This document shows positions 56,121 to 64,000 of a stretch of 64,000 bases of DNA, in pieces. Each line of letters begins with the position of its first letter. Positions within the stretch are counted from its first letter, which is position 1. Where the stretch lies: contig NZ_FNJK01000004.1 in the NCBI RefSeq assembly GCF_900104225.1, forward strand, positions 62,001 through 126,000, given 5' to 3'. The translations under genes and the position numbers were made by a program. The DNA comes from Streptococcus equinus (GTDB taxonomy: Bacteria > Bacillota > Bacilli > Lactobacillales > Streptococcaceae). The notes under the pieces are model-generated. The model was not told the origin of the DNA. It searched no databases and worked only from the letters and a program-made list of their open reading frames with translations.

Positions 56121-57059
56121 TTAATTGTCTTTAAAATATTTTTTTAATTGCTTAATGATACTTTGGTAATTATTTGAATCCATCTTAAGACGTTCAATTC
56201 TTTTTTCTTCCAAGTATTGTCCAACTTTATCTCCATGTGTTTTGAGGTAATGACGACTTGTTACATAGAAGATATAGGCTACTATAAGGAAACAAATCGG
56301 CACAGCAATAAACGGTGCAATGTACAAAGCATTCAACTGCAAAGCATCTGAAATTACTTTGGCTCCACCATTGGCATTAGGGATACGATGTCCTCGAACA
56401 AGTAAACGCTGTGTATTGACACCGTAAGGCGTACACGTTACAAGTGTCAAGTAATCTTGATTAGGATCAATGGTCAAATCAGTAAAATCCGTTGGCTCAA
56501 CGACCCGAATCTGATCAACTTCATAAGTTAATGTTTCATTCAAGACATGAATTGTAAAGGTATCTCCTTCACGCAATTTATCCAAATCAGAAAATAATTT
56601 TGCCGATGGCAAACCACGGTGTCCAGATAAAACACAATGAGTCCCTTTTCCACCTACTGGAAGAGATGTCCCTGCCAGATGTCCAATAGATGTCTGCAAA
56701 ACCTTATCATCCGTTCCGTGATAAATTCCCAATTTGATATTAATCTTAGGAATGCTGATGTATCCCATCGAACCATCATGGTTGAAGTTCAATTGTGATT
56801 CATAGTCTTTTTTTTGCGCATCCGTCATGTCCCAATTCATGCTGGTTAAACGCTTATTATAATCTTCTGCCCGACTTAGAATCTCATTATACTCTTTATC
56901 AGACATTTTTGAAACGCTTTTTGCATAAGACATGATACCTTTTGTCTGGTGATAAGAATTCCAATAATCACTCAAAGAGGGATAAGTCACTAAACACAGC
57001 CCAATGAGAAAGACTAGAGGCATTATTAAAGATTTCCAATGTTGCTTTAGCCACACCAC
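56121..57059 (-). CDS. srtC: Class C sortase (pilin polymerase)
   Basis: A 312-residue sortase with an N-terminal membrane segment and a second one near the C-terminus, the class C layout. Catalytic residues: His in VLSGHRGLPSAKLF, Cys in LTLVTCTPYGVNTQRLLVRG and the Arg of that segment. It joins pilin subunits through LPxTG threonine and a pilin lysine. GTG at 57059 has AAAGGAG 7 nt upstream, so I take it over the longer frame to 57095. Last gene of the pilus operon, behind an attenuator-like hairpin. Confidence 0.92.
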   Translation of the reverse strand: MVWLKQHWKSLIMPLVFLIGLCLVTYPSLSDYWNSYHQTKGIMSYAKSVSKMSDKEYNEILSRAEDYNKRLTSMNWDMTDAQKKDYESQLNFNHDGSMGYISIPKINIKLGIYHGTDDKVLQTSIGHLAGTSLPVGGKGTHCVLSGHRGLPSAKLFSDLDKLREGDTFTIHVLNETLTYEVDQIRVVEPTDFTDLTIDPNQDYLTLVTCTPYGVNTQRLLVRGHRIPNANGGAKVISDALQLNALYIAPFIAVPICFLIVAYIFYVTSRHYLKTHGDKVGQYLEEKRIERLKMDSNNYQSIIKQLKKYFKDN

Positions 57060-57102
57060 TATGTTTTCTCCTTTCCGCTGGTTGTTTAATGTCAAAAAGA
57101 AT

Positions 57103-57141
57103 CATCTTCGAAAGTAGATTTTTCTACTACTCTCGAAGATG
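57103..57141 (-). terminator. Attenuator candidate between backbone pilin and sortase
   Basis: CATCTTCGA...TCGAAGATG imperfect 16-18-bp stem with AAAAA loop, followed on the minus strand by TTCTTTTTG. Located in the 101 bp between the pilin stop and the sortase start. Confidence 0.6.
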
Positions 57142-57160
57142 GCTTCTTACTGATTAGACA

Positions 57161-58546
57161 TTAGATGTTTTTAACGCGACGTTTTGCAATCATGTAAACG
57201 AAAGCAACTAGAATAGCAACGGCACCTACAAGGTAAAGTGCTTTTGTACCAAATGAACCAGTTGATGGCAATTCAACACCTTTGTTGTTTTCAACTTCAA
57301 CAGTATTCGTTTCTGTAGATGAGACAGTAACAGCTTTGCGTCTTGTTAATTTATTATAACCAGCAGGGGCTTTTGTTTCTTCAAGGTAATAAGTAACTCC
57401 ACCTTTTAGGCCTGAGATTGTAGCAGTGCCTGCTTCAATGACAACACCTGTTTCACCTGACTCAGCAACACGGTAGTGACCATCTGAAACTTTGACAACT
57501 TTAATTTCATTACCATTATCTGCGGCATCATAAAGTTTGAATTCTGCACCAGTCAAACTATTCGTTCCATCTGTTTTGTTAAGTGTAAATTGGTATGTAT
57601 TAACAGTTGTTTCATCATCATCGTCAAATGTTGTTGTACCATCTGCAGTTGTGTAAGAAATATCAGCTTGGTTGGTAGCTGCAGCATCAGCAGCACCTGA
57701 TTTTACAACACCATTATAAGTAATAACAACTTCTGCTGGTGAATTATAAAGAGAGTTACCTTCACTGGCCCAAGTTAGATTAATTGTCATAACACCTGTA
57801 TTAGAATCAACAGATGTTGTAATATTTGATGAAATTGTTGTATTGCCGACTTTAACATTGATACTACTTCCGTCAATAGCTACGTTACTTGGTGTATCGG
57901 TAATAGTATAACCGGTAATTAATTTAGAATCTGTAGCACTTGAAGTGACGTAGTTAGTTGCATTAAATTTGATTTGATAATTAACAGTATCCCCAACTTT
58001 AGCTGTTGTTGTATCTGTAGCACTGCCACCTACAAGAATTTTTTTACCACCATCTCCATCTGGAATACTTGGAGCAGTAGTATTTTTATCATTAATAGTA
58101 GCATTTGGATTAGTACTATCAACTGTGATTACTGCACCAAGTGAAGATTTGATAAAGTAGTAACCAAAACCTAAGTTATCAAATGTTACTGTATTACTAG
58201 TGGCTGTTTTTGGCTCACCAACTATAGTACCAAAACCTTCAGCCCAAGTTTTAAAAGCACCAGTTGAAACGTCAAGTCCTGATTTAGCAGTAACGTTATC
58301 AGCAGTATCAACATCAAAGTAAGTTTGACCCTCAGTATCTAATGTTTTACCACTTGGTAGTGTGTAAGCAATAGCTCCGTTAGAACCTACAGTGGCATCA
58401 AAGAGTTTATAGAGCGTATAAGTTTGTCCTTTTGAAGCATTCTGAACTGTAATTGTTCCGGTAGTATCCGCAAAGACCTGGCTACTTGCAAAGAAAAGTG
58501 CAAATGCTGAAAAGAGCAATGCAATCACATTTCTGATCTTTTTCAT
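57161..58546 (-). CDS. LPXTG backbone pilin
   Basis: A 461-residue fimbrial subunit with a signal peptide (about 1-26, ending SSQVFA), a D2-type isopeptide-forming domain (KVGDTVNYQIKF region), a CnaB-like domain with E-box YYLEETKAPAGYN, and the sorting signal ELPSTG, a membrane helix and KRRVKNI. Size, composition and neighbour sortase make it the polymer-forming shaft. The linking lysine is not certain; PDGDGGKKILVGG is one candidate. Confidence 0.9.
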   Translation of the reverse strand: MKKIRNVIALLFSAFALFFASSQVFADTTGTITVQNASKGQTYTLYKLFDATVGSNGAIAYTLPSGKTLDTEGQTYFDVDTADNVTAKSGLDVSTGAFKTWAEGFGTIVGEPKTATSNTVTFDNLGFGYYFIKSSLGAVITVDSTNPNATINDKNTTAPSIPDGDGGKKILVGGSATDTTTAKVGDTVNYQIKFNATNYVTSSATDSKLITGYTITDTPSNVAIDGSSINVKVGNTTISSNITTSVDSNTGVMTINLTWASEGNSLYNSPAEVVITYNGVVKSGAADAAATNQADISYTTADGTTTFDDDDETTVNTYQFTLNKTDGTNSLTGAEFKLYDAADNGNEIKVVKVSDGHYRVAESGETGVVIEAGTATISGLKGGVTYYLEETKAPAGYNKLTRRKAVTVSSTETNTVEVENNKGVELPSTGSFGTKALYLVGAVAILVAFVYMIAKRRVKNI

Positions 58547-58611
58547 AGTAAACCTTCTTTCTTTTTCATCCTAAAAATTAAAGACAACATTATTAATTTT
58601 AAGCACATCAC

Positions 58612-61600
58612 CTACCCACTATCATTAATAGCTCTTTTCCATCTTTTAAAGATGGTAGTTAGTAATGCGACAATCATTAATAGAATACCTGATAATATTA
58701 TTTTCTTCGTACCGATACCACCACTACTTGGTAGTTCGCTACCAGCTGGGTTAGTTACTTGAAGGCGATAATTATAGTTCCCCATTCCATTTACAATTCG
58801 TTTGTTATCATCTGCTGCCACGACGTGACCATCCTCATCACAAAGTTCAACAGTGTAAATAGAATTATCATATTCATCACGCACTTCAAGAACATTGAAG
58901 CAAACGTACTTATTGGTTATTCTGTGACCATCTGGAGCAGTATTTTGAGTGAGGCGATAACGTCCTGGTGTTAAACCTTCAAGATTTAAACCATCTGTAG
59001 ATGTTACATCAAAGCTGTTAAAGTCACTACTAATATCTTCCCAGACACCAGCACCACGTTTTTCTAATTTGAAGTTTGCACCTGAAAGCGCTGGGCTCCA
59101 GCCACTTCCTGTTACTTGCAAATTAATCGTAGGTGTCACAATCAAGTGACCATGTGTGATTGAAATATTGTAGTTGACTGGATTAGTATTAGCCATCAAC
59201 GTGTAAGTGAAGTAGTTATAACTTGTACCAGGATTTGTCTGACTACCTGTAAAGTTATATTCTTGAACACCTTCACCAAGAATAAAACCATCGGTTGCTG
59301 TCATCTCACTTGGAGTAACTGTATGGTCTGTTAAAGCTGTACCATCATAGGTTTTAGTTGCATCAGCTGATGTTAAGACAACATTACGTTTATAGATGGT
59401 AAGTGACCCATTTGACACTTGGAAGTGAACATCGAAGTTAGGGTCTGTATTCACAAAGTGATTTTCAAGATCCAAGTTATAAGTTCCGGCATCTTTTTCT
59501 GTTATTGAAGAAGCAGAACCGTTAAATTGAATCTTACTTTCTGGGTACAAGCTAGTACTGATACGTGTAATATCGTAACCCACTGTTGAATAAGTACCAT
59601 CATAAACTTTAGATACTGTATCACCAGTAATCATGACAGATACATAAAGCGGTACTACCGTTAAGGTACCAGATGTATAAGTAATATGATAATAATCTGT
59701 ACGATCATCACCATCATCATTTGTAATCGTTACAGATGACGGTGTTGTATGACTACTACCAACATTCGTTTGTGAACCAGTGTAAGTTACAGAACCTAAC
59801 TTGTCACTACTTTGAAGTGAAAGCTTATAAGATTCGTTCAAATCTGATAAACCACTACTCTTAAGTGCTGTACCATCATAATTTTTTACTTTATCACTCG
59901 CTACGATATTTAAATTCTTCTTATAATAGAGGTTGATATCAATATTTTCACCACCACTAAAAGTGTAAATATCTTTAACGTTAGTTGGATTATTAGGATT
60001 TGTCACATCTTTTCCTGAGTGATAAGTATAACCCGTAATGTCTAGAATATGGTCGTTGGTAACGTTACAAGTTCCACCTTCATGGAAAGTTTCTTCGACT
60101 TCAGATTGCCCAGGAATTGGATTACCATCCATATCTAAGTAATGGAAAGTAATATGTCCGTCAGTTTTCTTACTATAATAAAACGTAATAACGTTATTTG
60201 CTGAATTTGAAGTTAGTGTCAAGCTCAAAGTATCATCTAGTGGATAGTAGTCACTTCCAAGGTCTGGAGCGATTTCCTTAATGCGAACCGTATCACCTGT
60301 AACGGTTTTAGTAACTGATGGTCTAAGTTCAGTATCCGTGCCATCCAATAAGTAACGAACAGTGTAATCAACACTAGATTGTTTCTTACTATAGTAGAAA
60401 GTAATAACATTATTTTCGTAATCAAGGTTAATTGATTTTTCGTTATTACCTGGACGATATCCAGTGATTGCCAACGCTTTTTCAGTAATGGTATCACCGA
60501 TTCGAAGAGCTGGGCTTGTCACTACTTTATCTGGTGATAACTTATTATCATTATTGTCAGCATCTACATAATGGACAGTGTAAGATAATGGATTCAATTT
60601 CCAGTGTGCTACCAAATGAGTGTCTTTAGTGATTGGTTTTGTCCAGTCAAAACGTTTACCATCTGAATCATACCAACCATCAAAAGTATAGTGAGTTCTG
60701 GTTGGGTCATCTGGAGCTTGTGCACAGACATATTTTTCAACAGACTGTGTCGCTGGAGTCGTTCCTTCACCACCATTTAAATCAAAGGTCACATTGTAAT
60801 GCGGAGCATTCCATTTCGCATACAAGACCAAATTGTGATTCGGCATTGTATTGAAAGTATAAGGTGACCTCAATGTGGCATCTTCATACCAACCGCCCCA
60901 AGTATAATCACTATCAACACCATCTGGACGATTAGGAACATAATTGTAAGTTGATGATGAAATATCTGCACCATACAAAACATCTGATTTCGTTTCTAGT
61001 TCACTAGTGCCATAATAATAATCAATGTTATAACTATCACGGTCGTAGTAGAAACGATAGGTCGTCCCTGAAGTACCATAATATTGAGTACCGTTTGCTA
61101 CAAAATTTTGATTAGTTCGATATGTATAACCATAAATTTCCTTAGCGGTAAACGTACCTGAGTTAAAAATAAATGATTGACTGTACTTATCTGATTTCAC
61201 ATAAGAACCGTCTGGTTGTTGCAACCAGTATTCAGCGGTATACGTTGTACCACGGTTTGTCCAAGTCGCCTTGAAAGTTCGTGTCGTTCCTGAAGATGGT
61301 AAAAGTTCTGGCACAACTTCTTGACGTTTGGTCTTGTACTCATTATCCCAAGAATCAAAAAGCCGTTCAGTTGAAACCTGACCAAGATAGTTAAGTGAAT
61401 AAACTTCCCTAGGATTAGATGTCGAACTTGGCCATACACTTGAAACATCTTGCCCTAAAACAATATCAGTTATCCTGTATTCAGAACCTTTATAAACTTG
61501 GCCACCTATATCAATACGTCCCAAAGAGCCACCTTGGAAAATACTTGATAAGTTCAAGTCAAAAACAAATGTATACCGAATCAAACTGTAATAAACATTC

Positions 61601-63558
61601 AACACAGATGAACCGTCTGCTGCTACGACGATTGAAGACGTACTATTTGGTCCACCAGAAGCATTTTCACGTTGATAACCTTTTGGAACAACCGCAAGAT
61701 CTGGCGCACTTGAGGCAGTCACCGTTGTATCTACTGTTCCGGTCCTGTTGATGGCACTATCATAAACATAGTGTGTTGTATTCGTAGCGTTATCGTAAAC
61801 TTCTTTGTAATAAGCAATCGTGTAAGGGACTGTATCTGCCTTCCACTTAGCGTACAAAGTCATATCGCTATTAAGAGTGACATTACCAGTAATTTTGTTA
61901 CCCGTTAATTCTGGGTTATCATACCATCCATCAAATGAATAACCTTTTTTCTGTGGAACATTACTTGTAATGGCAACTGATTCACCATATAAACCATCTG
62001 TTGGTTCAATATAATAACCACCATTGGTGTTATATGAAAGTTCAAATTCCTTACGTGTGTAATAAACGTATAAATCTTGTCCCTGTGCTTGTGTAAGGGT
62101 TACAGAATTTGTTCGTTCAAAGTCAGCATATGGATAAGTTAAGACCTGCGGTCTAATCGTTGATCCAATAACACCATGAGCTTGAGTAGACTCAATTTCA
62201 CTGTAGTTGTTATTATTTAGATTTTTCAACATGTAGTGGATGTTATATGTCGCATCGGCTGCTACATATTGAACCCTGATGGTAATATTTTTATCAACTG
62301 TACCATCTGCTGCATCTTTATTTGCTAAATCAGTAGCATCCGCCAACTCAACAATAGATTGACTTGGATAATAAACTTCATCAGGAGATACTGTCGTGTC
62401 ATCTTCTGGTTTTACAGAAGGCGGCGGAGTTACACGGTAAGGTGTATCTTTTGCCTCAACGTTATGGATATCATTACCAAAAACAGTATCAGTGTCCGAC
62501 GTATTGTTGTGGTAGTAATATTGAATCGTTACGTTATAAATCTTGATTTCTGAATACTGTGCAACAATAGTCATATCACCACTAATTGGTGTGGTATCTG
62601 TAACGGTTGTGCCATCTGCTTGATTTACCCACTTAGTGAAACGATAACCTTCACGATAAACTGGTGTTGGGAATACTGAAATGGTTTCACCATCAGCAAT
62701 TTGAGCAGATGTCATCTCATGTTCCACACCATCGTTATCAGTATATTTAAAGGTAACTGTATGAAGTGTAGTTCTTGATGGGCCACCGCTCTTATCAAGG
62801 CTTGTTTTGTTTTCTGATGGATTGCTCGATGTTACTAAAGCATATGTTGAAAATTGACTATTATCAAAAGCAACTGACGTGATCTTATGATCAATTTCTT
62901 TCACATCTTTCTGGGTGATTGTTTCTTCTGAACCATCATCCGCAAAATGAAGAACATCGAAATTATCTTTGCTATCCATCGCTTGACTTGGCTTGATTGT
63001 GACTTTAACATCTGCTTGAGGTTCAACTTTTTCACCTTTTGATTCAAAAGAAATATCATAAAAAAGCACACTTTCAATAATTTTCCCAATTAATGTTTCT
63101 TGTGCTTTTTGATAATTTCCTTGGTAAGCTGAGTCATCACTTTTAACTTCCTTAACAATTAATGTTGTATCCTTAGGCAATTGTGCTTTTTCATCAACAT
63201 CTGCTGTAATAGTGTAATCTTGATTACTTGCTGTTAAGGTTGTCGCCTGTGTGATCAAATCAGGCTCACTTGTATCTGTTTGAGTATTTCCTTGCTCAAC
63301 CGAATTGGGCTGCGAACCTACTATGCTTGATCCAAGATTATTATCTTGTGGAGATGCAAGCGAAGGTAGGCTCTGACCTTGTTGACTACTTTGTTCAACC
63401 TCAATTCCCGCTTGGCTATTAGCAGTCTCATTATCCAGGGTTAGTGCTGGCAAAATTAAGACGTACGTTGTTATCAGTACTACAAGCACGGCAAGGAAAG
63501 TGACTATTTTTTTATGCTTTACTCTGATAAAATATTTTTTTCTAAAAAAATTTCTCAT
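58612..63558 (-). CDS. Giant LPXTG surface adhesin (pilus tip/ancillary pilin)
   Basis: A 1648-residue wall-anchored protein. A long basic signal segment (to about 43) precedes a soluble domain (about 105-250, YTITADVDEKAQLPKDTTL). Then come InlB/Listeria-Bacteroides repeats (about 263-331, 503-570, 846-914, 919-986; GYSFDGWYDNPELTG and HYTFDGWYDSDGKRF are typical), MucBP-like repeats (about 990-1190, each ending NVITFYYSKK), MBG-like repeats with YDGT (about 1228, 1318, 1404), a SpaA-type domain (about 1490-1600), LPSSG near 1608 and a membrane anchor. No vWA domain. Probable tip adhesin of the pilus. Confidence 0.9.
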   Translation of the reverse strand: MRNFFRKKYFIRVKHKKIVTFLAVLVVLITTYVLILPALTLDNETANSQAGIEVEQSSQQGQSLPSLASPQDNNLGSSIVGSQPNSVEQGNTQTDTSEPDLITQATTLTASNQDYTITADVDEKAQLPKDTTLIVKEVKSDDSAYQGNYQKAQETLIGKIIESVLFYDISFESKGEKVEPQADVKVTIKPSQAMDSKDNFDVLHFADDGSEETITQKDVKEIDHKITSVAFDNSQFSTYALVTSSNPSENKTSLDKSGGPSRTTLHTVTFKYTDNDGVEHEMTSAQIADGETISVFPTPVYREGYRFTKWVNQADGTTVTDTTPISGDMTIVAQYSEIKIYNVTIQYYYHNNTSDTDTVFGNDIHNVEAKDTPYRVTPPPSVKPEDDTTVSPDEVYYPSQSIVELADATDLANKDAADGTVDKNITIRVQYVAADATYNIHYMLKNLNNNNYSEIESTQAHGVIGSTIRPQVLTYPYADFERTNSVTLTQAQGQDLYVYYTRKEFELSYNTNGGYYIEPTDGLYGESVAITSNVPQKKGYSFDGWYDNPELTGNKITGNVTLNSDMTLYAKWKADTVPYTIAYYKEVYDNATNTTHYVYDSAINRTGTVDTTVTASSAPDLAVVPKGYQRENASGGPNSTSSIVVAADGSSVLNVYYSLIRYTFVFDLNLSSIFQGGSLGRIDIGGQVYKGSEYRITDIVLGQDVSSVWPSSTSNPREVYSLNYLGQVSTERLFDSWDNEYKTKRQEVVPELLPSSGTTRTFKATWTNRGTTYTAEYWLQQPDGSYVKSDKYSQSFIFNSGTFTAKEIYGYTYRTNQNFVANGTQYYGTSGTTYRFYYDRDSYNIDYYYGTSELETKSDVLYGADISSSTYNYVPNRPDGVDSDYTWGGWYEDATLRSPYTFNTMPNHNLVLYAKWNAPHYNVTFDLNGGEGTTPATQSVEKYVCAQAPDDPTRTHYTFDGWYDSDGKRFDWTKPITKDTHLVAHWKLNPLSYTVHYVDADNNDNKLSPDKVVTSPALRIGDTITEKALAITGYRPGNNEKSINLDYENNVITFYYSKKQSSVDYTVRYLLDGTDTELRPSVTKTVTGDTVRIKEIAPDLGSDYYPLDDTLSLTLTSNSANNVITFYYSKKTDGHITFHYLDMDGNPIPGQSEVEETFHEGGTCNVTNDHILDITGYTYHSGKDVTNPNNPTNVKDIYTFSGGENIDINLYYKKNLNIVASDKVKNYDGTALKSSGLSDLNESYKLSLQSSDKLGSVTYTGSQTNVGSSHTTPSSVTITNDDGDDRTDYYHITYTSGTLTVVPLYVSVMITGDTVSKVYDGTYSTVGYDITRISTSLYPESKIQFNGSASSITEKDAGTYNLDLENHFVNTDPNFDVHFQVSNGSLTIYKRNVVLTSADATKTYDGTALTDHTVTPSEMTATDGFILGEGVQEYNFTGSQTNPGTSYNYFTYTLMANTNPVNYNISITHGHLIVTPTINLQVTGSGWSPALSGANFKLEKRGAGVWEDISSDFNSFDVTSTDGLNLEGLTPGRYRLTQNTAPDGHRITNKYVCFNVLEVRDEYDNSIYTVELCDEDGHVVAADDNKRIVNGMGNYNYRLQVTNPAGSELPSSGGIGTKKIILSGILLMIVALLTTIFKRWKRAINDSG

Positions 63559-63613
63559 CGATTTTCACTCTCCTTCCCTCCTAAAACTCAGTGAAAATGT
63601 CATCGATATACTT

Positions 63614-64000
63614 TTAATTTAGAGTACTAATATCTGACAGAGGCCAGATTCTAAGTATTAGTTTGCCAACTAATTGTTCGTCCGAAACCGTTCCGACAGA
63701 AGTATTTCGTGAATCAATTGAAACTTTCCTATTGTCTCCTAAAACAAAAATACGGTTTTCTGGGACTTGATAAGGAAACTTAATATTTGTCTCACCATAA
63801 GCCTTATTTTCAATATAAGGTTCCTTGATTTTCTTATCATTAACATAAACCGTACCATCTTTGGTGATGTTGACCCAATCACCAGATTCTGCAATAACTC
63901 GTTTTACCAAAATATTGTTGTTGTAATAAAAAGCGACGATGTCTCCTGTCTTAAAATGGTTACTTTTTACTGCCAGAACAATATCACCACTATCTAGAGT
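63614..64000 (-). CDS. lepB: Signal peptidase I, pilus-linked (partial, runs off window)
   Basis: The last 128 residues of a type I signal peptidase; the frame stays open to base 64000, so the N-terminus with membrane anchor and catalytic Ser lies outside. Visible are NILVKRVIAESGDWV with the catalytic Lys and VLGDNRKVSIDSRNTSVG (box E). Pilus loci often encode such an enzyme for pilin maturation. The stop is 55 bp before the adhesin start, so they are co-transcribed. Confidence 0.9.
   Translation of the reverse strand, partial: TLDSGDIVLAVKSNHFKTGDIVAFYYNNNILVKRVIAESGDWVNITKDGTVYVNDKKIKEPYIENKAYGETNIKFPYQVPENRIFVLGDNRKVSIDSRNTSVGTVSDEQLVGKLILRIWPLSDISTLN

Noticed and set aside
63614..63910. 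A complete 98-residue protein starting at 63910
   Set aside because: The frame is open to the window edge and the residues before it fit a signal peptidase, so it is a truncated gene rather than a short one.
63560..64000. Phase-variable short tandem repeats known before some pilus operons of S. gallolyticus
   Set aside because: No such repeat is seen; the operon's promoter probably lies beyond the window, upstream of the signal peptidase gene.

Overview
The window is a low-GC Firmicutes chromosome segment whose protein content and gene order point to Streptococcus, most plausibly the S. bovis/S. equinus complex (genus call strong, species call an inference without a search). Pointers are the block secA-aroG-aroG-acpS-alr-recG, the scrK/scrA/scrB/scrR sucrose cluster next to nusB-asp23-efp-comEB-pepP, uvrA-corA, rpsF-ssb-rpsR, codY-pncA-gatCAB, and a sortase-assembled pilus operon. 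No tRNA, rRNA, insertion sequence, prophage or CRISPR array was seen.

Layout. 1-3.9 kb: minus-strand operon yqeG-yqeH-yhbY-nadD-yqeK-cysteine hydrolase (ribosome assembly, NAD synthesis). 4-7.7 kb: a DUF4230-like gene behind a 37-residue membrane peptide, a MarR-controlled MFS efflux pump with a clear promoter and twin palindromes, and an EamA transporter. 8-18.2 kb: gatCAB, pncA, codY with a CodY box, an aminotransferase, a membrane glycerophosphodiesterase, a divergent universal stress protein and a HAD/pyrophosphohydrolase fusion. 18.2-21.2 kb: ansA, then a four-gene membrane/regulator operon (two tandem 155-aa membrane paralogs, DUF2975, small HTH) with paired operators around its promoter. 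21.4-30 kb: recG, alr, acpS, two DAHP synthases and secA. 30-35.8 kb: sucrose uptake and hydrolysis with three repressor/CcpA-like sites between scrA and scrB. 35.9-39.4 kb: nusB, asp23-like, efp, a small membrane protein, comEB, pepP.

Accessory part. Between pepP and uvrA, which I recall as neighbours in related streptococci, lie about 8 kb of visibly AT-rich DNA: a MATE-type transporter, then a lantibiotic-style defence/response locus (ABC exporter with a beheaded C39 peptidase domain; an immunity ABC transporter of LanF-LanE-LanG type; divergent LanR/LanK-type two-component genes) and a tiny holin-like toxin candidate. No precursor peptide or lanthionine synthetase is visible, so I read it as an orphan peptide-antibiotic sensing and resistance module. 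After uvrA and corA there is a 390-bp gene-free stretch of stacked palindromes with a 120-bp-period repeat, a DUF1129 gene, a second HTH/DUF2975 system with a lipoprotein, and rpsF-ssb-rpsR.

The window ends in a pilus operon read leftward: a signal peptidase I (cut by the window edge), a 1648-aa LPSSG adhesin built from InlB-type, MucBP-like and MBG-like repeats, an LPSTG backbone pilin, a hairpin/T-run attenuator candidate, and a class C sortase. The most unusual signals are the matched operators of the two HTH/DUF2975 systems (TATCG-N5-CGATA against TATTG-N5-CAATA), the precursor-less lantibiotic-type locus with its degenerate exporter, and the palindrome cluster before the DUF1129 gene.
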